Virus record (IMG/VR): IMGVR_UViG_3300022752_000310
Coordinates: 1 to 27,783 of that record
Strand: one strand, 5' to 3'
From: a virus
Length of the DNA stretch: 27,783 nt
In this document: piece by piece, positions 19,701 through 27,485 of the stretch
Layout: every line of letters begins with the position of its first letter
Position numbering within the stretch: the first letter of the stretch is position 1
Notes under the pieces: generated by a model
Database searches by the model: none
Seen by the model: the letters and a program-made list of their open reading frames with translations, nothing else
What the model was told of the DNA's origin: nothing
Made by a program: the position numbers and the translations under genes

Positions 19701-22615
19701 GCTTTGTAATTTGCAGCCTTGCCAGCAAAAGCAGCATCACGCAAATCTACTGGAATATCTGTCCACTTAGTTAGGTACAAAGCCTCGCCATATACACGAA
19801 CTGCTGTTGGTTTGTTCATTGTGCCTTGCACGCGGAATACTGAACGGCGGAACAACTCAGGTTCTACCTTAAGTACACCTTCTTCGGCTAGGCGAATCTG
19901 GTTCCAATCAAGAGATTCAACCTTGCGCCATCCGCTTGGAGTACGCATTTCAACAATCTTGCCTGCGTTCTTAGCAGCAATCATGTCTGTTAGTAGGTTG
20001 TCTGCAGCCTCATCAAGGGTTGCAGCACGGCGTTCTGCTGAACGCTCAGCAGCACCTGCACGCTTGATAATTGCTTTCTGCTCATCAATGGTTTGCTGTA
20101 ATAGGTTTACATCCCATTGTGTCTGACCAGAACGGCGTAATTCTTTTTGTGCTTGAGTAAGATTATCTTGCGCTTCACGCAAAGTCTTACGAGCCTTAGT
20201 TAAACTTGCTCCAACATCACCGATTTTTCCAGGGCGACCTGTTGGTGTCTGTAGATAATTCTCAGCAGAGTGTGTAGTAAAACCAGTTGAATAACGAGCA
20301 GCGATTGATGGCGATGCTGATGTTGCAAGCACTCGTGCCTCATCAAGTTTAAACGCTGCATCTGGGCTACCGTGGTAGAGAGTTACAGATTCTAGGTCTG
20401 CAAGCACACCACGAAGGGTACGAATCTCATCTTCAGCAGTAAGCGGTCCAACATCTGGAGTAAGGCGTACTCTAAATACATCGTTTTCTAAATCACGGAT
20501 TCTATCCGATACAGCCTTAGCAAGTTGCTTTCGGCTCATGTCAATAGAGCGTAGTTTGTCTACCTCTGACATGAAGGCGTATTGCATGGTTGGAATATCG
20601 TCTAAGCGACCAGCCATAACATTTACTTGGTCAATGAGGCGGTTAAAACCAACTTTGCGATTAGCAAAGAAACGCTTTACGCCTTCTGAACCACCTGCTG
20701 CAACCATTGCTGGTAGGGCAAAGCCCTTAGCCAACATAGATAGTTGCGCTTCTGTGATGTTACGGACTGTGTAACCAAGGCGCATAAGCACCGAAGTCTT
20801 GAAAATATCATTAATGGTTGCTAGGGCAGATAGACCTTTTTGTGTGCGGAAGGTTAAGTCCTCAACATTAAGTCCATCTAGGATGCCAGGAAGGATTCTT
20901 TCGTGAGAATCAATGGCATGCTTTAGTTTACGCAAGTCTGCAATGATGACAGTGTTTGCTGACTCACGCTGTAGAACTGGCGCAATAGCATGAACTACTT
21001 GACCATTTTCTAGATAAGAAACAAAGCCTTGGTCGCGGTGCTGCTTGATGCGAGATGCACGGCGATAGTCAAAGATTGCGTACAATTTATCAATAGTTTG
21101 CTGGTCATAGTTTGGGAACAAGGTAGCCAAAGCAACCTTTTCTGCCTGCTGGATAATTGCATTGCGCTCGCCAGTTGAGGCTGCAGCAAGGTATCTATCC
21201 GCAAATGCAGCGCCTGCTGCGCCAAAGCGACCTGCTGAAAGTTCATTTGCTTCACGCAAGAAGGCGTTAAACTCAACATAGGAGTCGCCATCATTGACAT
21301 TGAATACACCGCTTGGTAGTTCTTTTGTAAAGAAGTTAACTACCTTTACGATTGGGTGAAGGCTGGTCTTTTGGAAAGTTACGCTATCTGCTTCAGCAAA
21401 TACTGCTTGTGCTTTGGAGCGTGACTTTTGAGCCAGTTTACCTTCCCAAGGTCCACGGCTAAATCCATACTTTAATTGACCGCCTGTGCGGGCTGTGTTG
21501 AGAGCCTCTGCAAAACGCTGGTCATAGGCATCGCTTGCTTCATCAGTAAGTTTAGTGATGTAGTCGCCAGCAGCCTTATTGTACTCAGGTGATGTAAGTA
21601 AATCTCCATCTGTCTTGCCCTCAAGATATTGACGATGTTGGTGTGGTACATCGCTAAGATTGTTCATGACAAGTGCAACTTCAGGCTCTTGTGATGCAAT
21701 CTTGGATACTGATTCAGCATCGCGGTACATAACAGCACGGAAAGTATCTACAACATCCTGCTCTGTCTGGGCACGACCAAAAAGGTATGCCATGGCATCA
21801 GGGTTTGTAACTTTCTTCTTGCGCCAGTATTCATACTGTTCACGAGCATTGCTGTTTGCAAGAAAACTAATATCTGTAAGTCCTTCACCTTTGCCTTCAA
21901 GGGCTTGGGTAAGGATGTTGTTTAAACGCTCCTCAGTCATTGCAAACTTGCCAAATACTGCACGGGCTGTTTTGCCAGAAATCTGGTCAAGCATCGGTGC
22001 CTTGGCTGCAATGACAGCGCCTTTACCAAGGAATCCAGCAAAGGTTAGCGGGTCAACGATTGTTGATGCTGTAATATCTTGCACACCAGATAGGAACTTT
22101 CCAATGTACTGGTTGCTAAACGCAGCATCTCTGTCCTCTTGGTTGAAAATATCAAAACCAGCAGAGAGAAATCTAAGGTTGTTATCTGTCCATTCTTGGA
22201 ACCAACCGCTTTTATCTCCTGCGCTACGACCTGGAGAAAGAACAGAAAGGGTTGCCTGTCCAAGAGAAATGTTTTCTTTTTCACGCTCTACACGAAGTGT
22301 GTAATCTGCGTAAGACTCACCTGGAGCCTTGAACTTGTTATACATGAATGGCTGGTCAAGGATGGCTTCTACACCCTGACGGCGTGCTTTTCCGCCTAAT
22401 TCGTATGATGCTTCACCAACAGCAAGCAATCCACCAACAGCAGCACGAACTGGTGTTGATGCAACCTTAACGGTGTTCTTTACGAAGTTAACGCCATCTA
22501 TGTACCACGGGTCATCGTTGCTACCCGCAGTTGCAATGTCTTTAAATAGCCCTGGCAAACCTGTGAAGTCAACTGCTGACTTCGCCATTTTGCCTAGATT
22601 ATCAATCCAACTCAC
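16778..22615 (-). CDS. Giant internal virion protein with ADP-ribosyltransferase-like region
   Basis: The 1,945-residue protein uses a GTG start that overlaps the upstream stop (GTGA). Visible parts: an N-terminal region with hydrophobic helices (about 55-75 and 186-206); a conserved-looking block INDIFKTSVLMRLGYTVRNI (601-620), as in giant phage virion proteins; an ART-like region with LYHGS (746-750), SPSIAARYSTG (768-778), ALYLTKW (945-951) and YMREKGFGRAVVQDD (989-1003), split by a coiled coil (about 803-880); and SSSQVMQLLFPFYAAFENTA (1434-1453) near a helical C-terminal third. YHGS with a downstream G-[FY]-x-x-VV element is a pattern of ADP-ribosyltransferase-fold proteins. Catalytic residues are unproven. 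By size and place it is probably packaged and injected to act on the host early. Alternative: a purely structural ejection-channel protein. Confidence 0.65.
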   Translation of the reverse strand: MSWIDNLGKMAKSAVDFTGLPGLFKDIATAGSNDDPWYIDGVNFVKNTVKVASTPVRAAVGGLLAVGEASYELGGKARRQGVEAILDQPFMYNKFKAPGESYADYTLRVEREKENISLGQATLSVLSPGRSAGDKSGWFQEWTDNNLRFLSAGFDIFNQEDRDAAFSNQYIGKFLSGVQDITASTIVDPLTFAGFLGKGAVIAAKAPMLDQISGKTARAVFGKFAMTEERLNNILTQALEGKGEGLTDISFLANSNAREQYEYWRKKKVTNPDAMAYLFGRAQTEQDVVDTFRAVMYRDAESVSKIASQEPEVALVMNNLSDVPHQHRQYLEGKTDGDLLTSPEYNKAAGDYITKLTDEASDAYDQRFAEALNTARTGGQLKYGFSRGPWEGKLAQKSRSKAQAVFAEADSVTFQKTSLHPIVKVVNFFTKELPSGVFNVNDGDSYVEFNAFLREANELSAGRFGAAGAAFADRYLAAASTGERNAIIQQAEKVALATLFPNYDQQTIDKLYAIFDYRRASRIKQHRDQGFVSYLENGQVVHAIAPVLQRESANTVIIADLRKLKHAIDSHERILPGILDGLNVEDLTFRTQKGLSALATINDIFKTSVLMRLGYTVRNITEAQLSMLAKGFALPAMVAAGGSEGVKRFFANRKVGFNRLIDQVNVMAGRLDDIPTMQYAFMSEVDKLRSIDMSRKQLAKAVSDRIRDLENDVFRVRLTPDVGPLTAEDEIRTLRGVLADLESVTLYHGSPDAAFKLDEARVLATSASPSIAARYSTGFTTHSAENYLQTPTGRPGKIGDVGASLTKARKTLREAQDNLTQAQKELRRSGQTQWDVNLLQQTIDEQKAIIKRAGAAERSAERRAATLDEAADNLLTDMIAAKNAGKIVEMRTPSGWRKVESLDWNQIRLAEEGVLKVEPELFRRSVFRVQGTMNKPTAVRVYGEALYLTKWTDIPVDLRDAAFAGKAANYKAWVKSKGWQNADDPVTKYMREKGFGRAVVQDDALAGGVSNIVLPEAVASAGRKRSVERSITQMQERAAIQAAEDLPMLDQPMATAKQRRLARTAARKALRRQEAPVSPYYTKENVDAMINNGVEDAAENLARLYTMSHAYLDDISSRLNARIGRAESNAIKQRTGYGFMNIEAEGYNYEVPEVFQDATWFMGRTSAEDTWNAMIGTQEMAFSTGIGARTVSTVKNNDPRYFEAWSNVLNMHFRDPETGIMDPIVRKILDGETDQDILGWLTRNSQGRLYANDTYTTPRQAFGLTALKGGELDEDLLEKINITRGAVKLYLPDEETALFFSTAGPDGKPLSGGELQNYLRNRFGDNPENLPDINGLLVTTSKEFRDQERLIDTFNRRVMRFLGSLPEDVFARHPLARATYNRQVKVNIENIAKAKGTEKLTAEEINSAIRGAREDSRREVERTLFTIVRRTRASSSQVMQLLFPFYAAFENTAKRWSGIVAENPQAVATAGRTIAQLVNGQTVIDQDGNRITDAKKLAEGTYANLVIQVPQGFIDSLPKQWREVANNAFKTVNIPLSSLDVITQGQPGNPGFGPYAVLPTYLILRNRPELEEAFKPFFPAGMPQTATDLFAPAAFRRLRSMWTQDELYVRTFNQMLRYEAYNYNSGKRTDEPTLDEITDKTNKFFMLRAFSSITMPVAISPEMDFYQQTYRQFLNQYGPGEAEARFLEMYPDYFEATVSLSKSPGSLEANMDTVKNLKRFRGLMAEAEASDNPELIGFLANDFDGQYTFSQAAYQWQYRQGAYPGSKNTYRQNRSPEELLRDANIKRGWTQFNSLMGQINAYKIQNGIVSDDDPRMEMINGAKQLWTRAQAEENFDWYSEYISPDRGKYERRALVLKKALSDKNWMAQNGDRPVVKAMATYLDARDQLASILKQRDAAGGSAMLSAQSNKDIVYVLDQIKQQLIAESPEFEQFLNRYFINDTVVV
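17890..17897. repeat. GTTTAAAC copy 5 (GTTTAAACGCT)
   Basis: Inside the giant gene; the coding strand reads GCG TTT AAA (Ala-Phe-Lys), a different frame from copies 2-4. Confidence 0.8.
19256..19263. repeat. GTTTAAAC copy 6 (GCGTTTAAACGA)
   Basis: Inside the giant gene; the coding strand reads CGT TTA AAC GCA (Arg-Leu-Asn-Ala). Extended motif in the minus orientation and part of CGTTTAAACG. Confidence 0.8.
20347..20354. repeat. GTTTAAAC copy 7 (GTTTAAACGCT)
   Basis: Inside the ART-like part of the giant gene; the coding strand reads GCG TTT AAA (Ala-Phe-Lys). Confidence 0.8.
21920..21927. repeat. GTTTAAAC copy 8 (GTTTAAACGCT)
   Basis: Inside the N-terminal part of the giant gene; the coding strand reads CGT TTA AAC (Arg-Leu-Asn). 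Confidence 0.8.
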
Positions 22616-23067
22616 TCTAAGCCTTCAACCTGACTACGGATGTAGCGATACCAGTTGCGAGTTGCGTTAGAGGCGCGTGGTGATTCTGCAACTTTTGCAT
22701 AAAACGGCAAGTATGCAGCAAGTTGAGCAATGTCTTGGTTGTTCTGTGCTTTGAGCATGGCAGGTGCTGCCATAACTTCTTCGCCTGCGTTAGGTCCAAG
22801 CGCTCCACCAGTGTCAACGCCTTCTTCAGGGTACTGGGTTGGAGCATCTAGTGGAACAATTCCATCTAGTGAAATCTTTGGCATGGCACCTTGGGCTGCA
22901 TACGATGGTTTGTTGGCGGTATTTTCTCCAGCCATCGGCTGTGCTGTTTGCAATTCATAAAAATCTTGTGCGTTATCAATACCTGCTGCGTATCGTGCAG
23001 GTTGTCCATTGGTTCCAGCACCACCTGTGCCAGATACTAGGAAGTTATTTTCTTTTGCCTTTGCCAT
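22612..23067 (-). CDS. Small virion-associated protein upstream of the giant gene
   Basis: The 151-residue protein starts MAKAKENNFLVSGTGGAGTN and is Gly/Pro/Ala-rich and probably extended for the first 100 residues (PARYAAGIDNAQDFYELQTA, then PLDAPTQYPEEGVDTGG), ending in a helical part (LAAYLPFYAKVAESPRASN, WYRYIRSQVEGLE). The FLVSGTGG.GTNGQPARY start is familiar from small proteins of this neighbourhood in other phages. It may be a portal-proximal virion protein. AAAGGTAATC precedes the ATG. Its stop overlaps the giant gene's GTG by four bases. Confidence 0.65.
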   Translation of the reverse strand: MAKAKENNFLVSGTGGAGTNGQPARYAAGIDNAQDFYELQTAQPMAGENTANKPSYAAQGAMPKISLDGIVPLDAPTQYPEEGVDTGGALGPNAGEEVMAAPAMLKAQNNQDIAQLAAYLPFYAKVAESPRASNATRNWYRYIRSQVEGLE

Positions 23068-23104
23068 GATTACCTTTCGCTATAAGAGCGCATTTAAATT
23101 TTGT

Positions 23105-23127
23105 TGAGCAGTTTTAAAACATGCTCA
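23105..23127. promoter_or_regulatory. Imperfect palindrome in an intergenic gap
   Basis: TGAGCA (23105-23110) and TGCTCA (23122-23127) flank GTTTTAAAAC, itself a palindrome, with one extra A. Five Ts follow on the plus strand but no T-tract follows on the minus strand, so for the operon it is more likely an operator or RNA-processing hairpin than a terminator. It sits in the 70-base gap between the 52-residue gene and the 151-residue gene. Confidence 0.5.
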
Positions 23128-23137
23128 GGTTTTTAAA

Positions 23138-23296
23138 TTACTTGCTGCGTGAACCGCGAGTTCCGCTTGGGTTGCTTGAGAAATAAGTCTTGCCACCCTT
23201 TGATGAAGCCTTCTTAGCAGTCATCGGTTTCTGTGTAGGAGCCTTTCCTGCTGAACCTTGGTTCTTCGGCTTCTTTCCTCCAGATAGTTTCTTCAT
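23138..23296 (-). CDS. 52-residue basic protein between portal and virion genes
   Basis: The frame MKKLSGGKKPKNQGSAGKAP continuing TQKPMTAKKASSKGGKTYFS and ending SNPSGTRGSRSK is short but follows a nearly ideal ribosome site (GGGAGGTGAACAC-ATG) that begins right at the portal stop. The product is rich in Lys, Arg, Gly and Ser and probably unfolded in isolation, as expected of a nucleic-acid-binding or virion-internal peptide. It joins the other very basic small proteins of this phage at 9478-10083. Function is unknown. Confidence 0.75.
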   Translation of the reverse strand: MKKLSGGKKPKNQGSAGKAPTQKPMTAKKASSKGGKTYFSSNPSGTRGSRSK

Positions 23297-23308
23297 GTGT
23301 TCACCTCC

Positions 23309-25129
23309 CTACGCAACTGGTAGTCGTTTAATGAGGGAAGCCTGAAGATTAGGTTCACCTCTTTGCGTTAAACTTGCTAAAAGCGATTGAACATCTGGGC
23401 GACCGCCAGGAGCAATCTGTCCTGGAGCGACACCAACCATACGACCTGTAGCACTTAAACCTTCAGGAAGTTGCCCCGCACCTGGCGGGACCGCACCTGG
23501 TTGCCCAAGCATGTCGGGACTTACTGCTTCAGGGGTCATCGCGCCAGGTGGGGGAGTCTGAGGCTGGAACGCATCAGATACTGCCTTCTCAATAGAGGCA
23601 CCCTTCTGGCGTTCGTTTATGACTGTAGACAACTTGTACAAAATGTCTGATGGGTCTTGTCCCTGTGAAGCAAGTGCTGGAATTGCTTGTGCATAAGAAG
23701 CGATAGCCTGCTTCATTGCATCACGCAAATCCTCGGTGTCAACCTTTTCTTCTTCTTGTGTTGCATTGAAGGAGAATGGCATCTGACGGCGTAGGAAGTC
23801 ACGGGAAATCAATTTATCTCCACGAGCCTGTAGACCAAAGACCAATGCACGGTTTGGGTCAAGTCCTGCCATCAAACCATACTGAACATCAACAGTGTAG
23901 TCACCGTCAATGTCGCGGGATGGTTTGTATTTAATTGAGTATGGAACTCCGTTGCGTGTACCACGCAATTCTTTTTCCATAGTTCCAAAAACATTTTCGT
24001 CAACTTTGAGCGCAAGCCCAAGAAGTTCTACAAAGGCACGAGCAAACATTGCATGGGCTGTCTTGATTTGTGTATCAAATCCACCCATCAAAGCCTGTAC
24101 GCCACGACCTGTGACAATGGAGGCATCAATGTTTCCTGTGCGGGATTCTGGGTATCGTGACCCTAGGCGCAGTTCTCCTTCAAGTACCTGCTGCTGTGCA
24201 AAAGCACCTGCTGGTATCTCAATAGGCAATCTGCGAACATCTGAAGGTCGTTCAGTTCTAATAACAGCATCTGGTCCAAAGGCTAACTCATTTACATCTT
24301 GAGGGGCTACGAGAGGTGCTTGAACCGCTTTAGTCGCTGCTTCAAGAGATAGAAGCGCATAGCGAGCCTTAGCAACCTGAATTGCAAGAACATCGTCAAA
24401 TTGACCTCGCGTTTCGCCATCCAAGGATGGTCGCTTAACAACGCGAACAAGACATTCACCAATCGGATTAGCCGTGCGGTCAATGACGATATTGTTTCTT
24501 GAAGGGACAAAAAGAATATCTTGGTCTTTGTCATGATAACGAACAATCTCCAACATTGAGTCTGTAGAATCTTTGTCATACAGTAAATGTGCATACTCTG
24601 GGTATGCGCTCATCAATTCAGCCAATGGCTTCTTGATGCGCTGGTACATGCCGTGTACTTTTCCAAATCTGTCAATGATTGGATAGCAACCATACGAATC
24701 CATAAAGCGGATGCGTGGCATGTTGTTTTCTAAATCAACTTCAACCTGAGCAGGTACGAATCCGTAGGATACATAACGGTCTGCTGCAGTAAACATCTGA
24801 CTTTGTAAATCAGAGAAGTCAACATAAGAGTTAACGATTTCTTCGCGCTTATCAGCCTTCTTGCGTTCTTTGTCAGACACCATAGATGGTGAATTGCAGT
24901 TAAATGCAGGCAAAGGTGCAATAACTTCTGATAAGTCACGGGCTGAGATGTCAACCATATTCGCAACGATTGGGTTCTCAAACGGACCGTCTGGGAACAA
25001 ATCTGGGTATACATCGCGCATACGACCTTTACGAACAAGAAGTACTTGTTCCATGCGGGTGTCACGGTCAGAGTACAACTGGCGGTAGCGCTCATAGTTG
25101 TTTTTAATCTCGTCAAGCGAAAGTGGCAC
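23309..25129 (-). CDS. Portal protein
   Basis: I choose the GTG at 25129: it lies five bases after AGGAGG, while the GTG at 25135 overlaps that ribosome site. The product has about 606 residues. An N-terminal helical part (LDEIKNNYERYRQLYSDRDT) is followed by a wing region with VSYGFVPAQVEVDLENNMPR and IRFMDSYGCYPIIDR, then helices with the stem-like VAKARYALLSLEAATKAVQ and GVQALMGGFDTQIKTAHAMFARAF. The C-terminal 100 residues are Pro/Gly-rich (PQTPPPGAMTPEAVSPDMLG) and probably disordered. It lies directly downstream of terL, the usual position. The ring of 12 portals would be the DNA gate for packaging and ejection. Confidence 0.85.
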   Translation of the reverse strand: MPLSLDEIKNNYERYRQLYSDRDTRMEQVLLVRKGRMRDVYPDLFPDGPFENPIVANMVDISARDLSEVIAPLPAFNCNSPSMVSDKERKKADKREEIVNSYVDFSDLQSQMFTAADRYVSYGFVPAQVEVDLENNMPRIRFMDSYGCYPIIDRFGKVHGMYQRIKKPLAELMSAYPEYAHLLYDKDSTDSMLEIVRYHDKDQDILFVPSRNNIVIDRTANPIGECLVRVVKRPSLDGETRGQFDDVLAIQVAKARYALLSLEAATKAVQAPLVAPQDVNELAFGPDAVIRTERPSDVRRLPIEIPAGAFAQQQVLEGELRLGSRYPESRTGNIDASIVTGRGVQALMGGFDTQIKTAHAMFARAFVELLGLALKVDENVFGTMEKELRGTRNGVPYSIKYKPSRDIDGDYTVDVQYGLMAGLDPNRALVFGLQARGDKLISRDFLRRQMPFSFNATQEEEKVDTEDLRDAMKQAIASYAQAIPALASQGQDPSDILYKLSTVINERQKGASIEKAVSDAFQPQTPPPGAMTPEAVSPDMLGQPGAVPPGAGQLPEGLSATGRMVGVAPGQIAPGGRPDVQSLLASLTQRGEPNLQASLIKRLPVA

Positions 25130-25143
25130 ACCCACCTCCTGTT

Positions 25144-27000
25144 CTAATAGATGTCGCTAAGTGTTACTGTGTATTGCTTTGATTTATCGTATGGAGTATG
25201 GAACATACTTAGACTGTTATGCGTGCGAGCATAAGTTCTCGCATTAGCAACACGGTCACGGCATCCAAGTTCTGCAAACCAGAACGCCATCACGGTATCT
25301 GTCTTTTGCGCTTTTGGCGCATCTGGATACCAGGTGATGAGTTGTTCAATTAAAGTCTTTATACCTTCAGAGGCATGAGTTGATGGGAACTCAATAAGAG
25401 CATTGCCATCTTCCCAACCATGGAATAAGGTCGTCAGGGATGCAACTCCGAAGTTCGTGTCCCATTTGTTTTGACCCGTATGATGTTCTCGTAAAATTGC
25501 ACCCCGTGACGACAGGTATTCCCGTACCTCACGGTCCTGAGTTAACATCGTTTGAAAAGCATTTTTCTCAATACGCCACTCAGAAATCTTGTACTGGTCA
25601 GTCCAGTCTTTGATTAGAGTTCTAATCTCGTCAGGCTTCATACCTGCTTTGTTTGATACATCTAGCAGATAGCGCTTCTGTGTAGAAATATCTATGGCTA
25701 GACATACGGCTGCTGTGTAACCAGAGCCTGCAGGGTCAAGCCCTGCGATAACGATAAGTCCATCCATGCCTTGGGGTCTAACCCCTGCTTTACCCTTGGG
25801 TATGCGACCAATGTTTCTTGCACCATTGATAACGCCTTTAATGGCATCAGATGGAAATGCTGAGTCCTCATGTACTTGCTGTTGCTGGTAGACCATTGCC
25901 CAGAGGTTTGGAGATAGACGACTTCGTTTCTTCAGAAGTGCAGGTCCATCCCACTTACGGTATAGACCGTCTTTGTCGGGTACGCCTTTACCAGATACTG
26001 GTGGCATATTGGTCTTAGCCCAGAGGGTTACCCAATTATCTGGGTCCTCGTCAAATTCTAAAACGGCAGGTTGTGCAAAGTAAGTCCAAGGGGAAGTTTC
26101 ATCGGGGTAGCGCATAGGGTCGCGTAATTCCGAATATAAGTCCCTTGGGCGAAGGCGGGTGCCAATAAGTAGCAATTTGCCACCATCTTCGTCAATACGG
26201 GACATAACCTCAGACTGAATCCAATCAATCTGCTTTTCGTACTCATGGGCATTGGTGTTATCCACGCAGTCATCCATGATAATCAAATCGGCACGGGCAC
26301 CGTAAATATGCCCTCTAATACCGATAGCCTGTACGGTAGGGTCCTTTTCGCCAGAGTCGCGTGCTTCTGAGGATAGGTAAATTAGGTCCTGCTTCCACGA
26401 ATCAGAATTCTTTTCAAAACCACCTGGTGGTCCAAAAGTGAGTTGTAGGTCCTGATACTTAGGATGCGTTAGTCTGTTCTTGATGGAGAGCAGGAACTTC
26501 TGTGCCATAGCCTGTGTCTTGGACACAATCATGATTCTGATATTAGGGTTCTGGCAAATCCGATAGACAGCATAGTTGACCGTAATGGTCGTGGACTTTG
26601 CGTGTTCTGGTGGGGTGTTGACAATCAATAAGTCGGGTGCCCCTACCTCGTAGGTTATAGCAGGGTGTACATCCGAAGGTTCTCTACCCTCTAATAAATC
26701 TATCCAATGGCGTTGGTGTGTAAACACCTGTGTGCCTAGGTATTTCTCTGAGAATTCGGGGAAGGGTGGTACTTCCCCTCGTGAGCCACCAATTTCGCCT
26801 CTAGCGGTCATGGACCGCACTTTGTCTACAGCAGTGGCAAACTCAGAGTCCACCTTTCGGTAGTACTCATAGGTCTTGACGGACCTGCCCACGGCATCCA
26901 TAGCCCTTTGGACAGAGTAGCCCTGCATTAAAAAATCAATAATTTGCTTCTTGATAGCATCGCTTTTATGCGAAGCAGAGGTAGTTCGTTTTCTTTCCAT
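25144..27000 (-). CDS. terL: Terminase large subunit with N-terminal HTH
   Basis: I choose ATG 27000, which follows GGGAG, rather than the upstream TTG at 27012; 618 residues. Residues about 12-49 (KKQIIDFLMQGYSVQRAMDA, VGRSVKTYEYYRK) look like a helix-turn-helix of the kind seen in small terminase subunits. The ATPase domain has a Walker A variant PPEHAKST (130-137), Walker B LIIMDD (239-244) and the coupling motif LLLIGTRL. The nuclease domain has AGLDPAGSG with D422, IEKNAF with E478 and KTDTVMAF with D568 as likely metal ligands. It powers DNA packaging and cuts the genome. No separate small subunit is seen in the window. Confidence 0.92.
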   Translation of the reverse strand: MERKRTTSASHKSDAIKKQIIDFLMQGYSVQRAMDAVGRSVKTYEYYRKVDSEFATAVDKVRSMTARGEIGGSRGEVPPFPEFSEKYLGTQVFTHQRHWIDLLEGREPSDVHPAITYEVGAPDLLIVNTPPEHAKSTTITVNYAVYRICQNPNIRIMIVSKTQAMAQKFLLSIKNRLTHPKYQDLQLTFGPPGGFEKNSDSWKQDLIYLSSEARDSGEKDPTVQAIGIRGHIYGARADLIIMDDCVDNTNAHEYEKQIDWIQSEVMSRIDEDGGKLLLIGTRLRPRDLYSELRDPMRYPDETSPWTYFAQPAVLEFDEDPDNWVTLWAKTNMPPVSGKGVPDKDGLYRKWDGPALLKKRSRLSPNLWAMVYQQQQVHEDSAFPSDAIKGVINGARNIGRIPKGKAGVRPQGMDGLIVIAGLDPAGSGYTAAVCLAIDISTQKRYLLDVSNKAGMKPDEIRTLIKDWTDQYKISEWRIEKNAFQTMLTQDREVREYLSSRGAILREHHTGQNKWDTNFGVASLTTLFHGWEDGNALIEFPSTHASEGIKTLIEQLITWYPDAPKAQKTDTVMAFWFAELGCRDRVANARTYARTHNSLSMFHTPYDKSKQYTVTLSDIY

Positions 27001-27008
27001 AGCATCTC

Positions 27009-27229
27009 CCAAGACGGGGTATTTGGAGTCTTGGGGCTAAACTCCTAACCGAAGGCGAAGTCCAAACGAAGCCGAAGGTTAGGGCTTCTACTAGGGCGAC
27101 CCCTTAGGGTCGCAGTTAGTGTTCGGAGGCTCCGATAATTTCGCCTCCTCACTAGTACTATAGGTGTCCAAAAGGTCCTCATCGGACACTTTTGGGTATG
27201 TGATTTACGCCACAATAGTAAGTAAATCA
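27009..27229 (-). promoter_or_regulatory. Dyad-dense leader before terL
   Basis: Six inverted repeats follow one another: CCAAGAC/GTCTTGG (27009-27034), CCTAACC/GGTTAGG (27044-27083), GCGACCC-CTTA-GGGTCGC with ACTA/TAGT outside (27090-27120), TCGGAG-G-CTCCGA (27123-27135), GTGTCC/GGACAC (27164-27189) and TGATTTAC/GTAAATCA (27201-27229). On the minus strand the hairpin closest to terL ends against the GGGAG ribosome site, and shares its two Gs, so it could control terL translation. The outermost dyad, with 13 bases between arms, looks more like an operator. I see no confident -35/-10. Confidence 0.55.
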
Positions 27230-27280
27230 GCAAAAGTGCAGGTCAGAGCCACATTTATGGGGGGCGAGGACTAGCAAAGT

Positions 27281-27304
27281 TATGTATGTATACACACATA
27301 CATA
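27281..27304. repeat. 9-bp inverted repeat TATGTATGT/ACATACATA
   Basis: Perfect arms at 27281-27289 and 27296-27304 with a six-base spacer. Alternating purine-pyrimidine steps through the whole stretch could favour cruciform or Z-like structure, or form an operator. Confidence 0.7.
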
Positions 27305-27331
27305 CACTCGCACGCGTTTTAAAAACCCTGG

Positions 27332-27347
27332 GGTGCTTTACAGCACC
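27332..27347. other. Hairpin GGTGCT-TTAC-AGCACC
   Basis: A six-base-pair stem with a four-base loop. On the minus strand it is followed, after seven bases, by five Ts (27320-27330 region), so it could be a weak terminator for a transcript entering from the right. Confidence 0.5.
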
Positions 27348-27350
27348 TCA

Positions 27351-27403
27351 CACTGCTACTTGCAACACTGCACGGCACTGCTTGGCAGGCTGCACTGCAC
27401 TGC
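27351..27403. repeat. Cluster of five CACTGC hexamers
   Basis: CACTGC at 27351, 27366, 27376, 27393 and 27398, all on the plus strand, plus two more at 27510 and 27770. Spacing is irregular. Confidence 0.65.
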
Positions 27404-27485
27404 ATTGCAAGAACTAGCAGGGCAGGCGGTTACAACTGCACAATCTCGTGCGCTGCATACATCGCCCCGCGCCCCGCCCCGTATT

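Noticed and set aside
21660-22304. 214-residue plus-strand open frame
   Set aside because: Antisense to the giant virion gene, Ser/Arg-rich translation, no ribosome site and no neighbours on that strand.
27045-27233. 62-residue minus-strand frame just upstream of terL
   Set aside because: It lies across the hairpins of the leader, has an Arg/Leu-rich translation and no ribosome site.
27463-27480. G-quadruplex on the minus strand of the C-rich tract
   Set aside because: Only three GGGG runs are present; a fourth adjacent run is missing.
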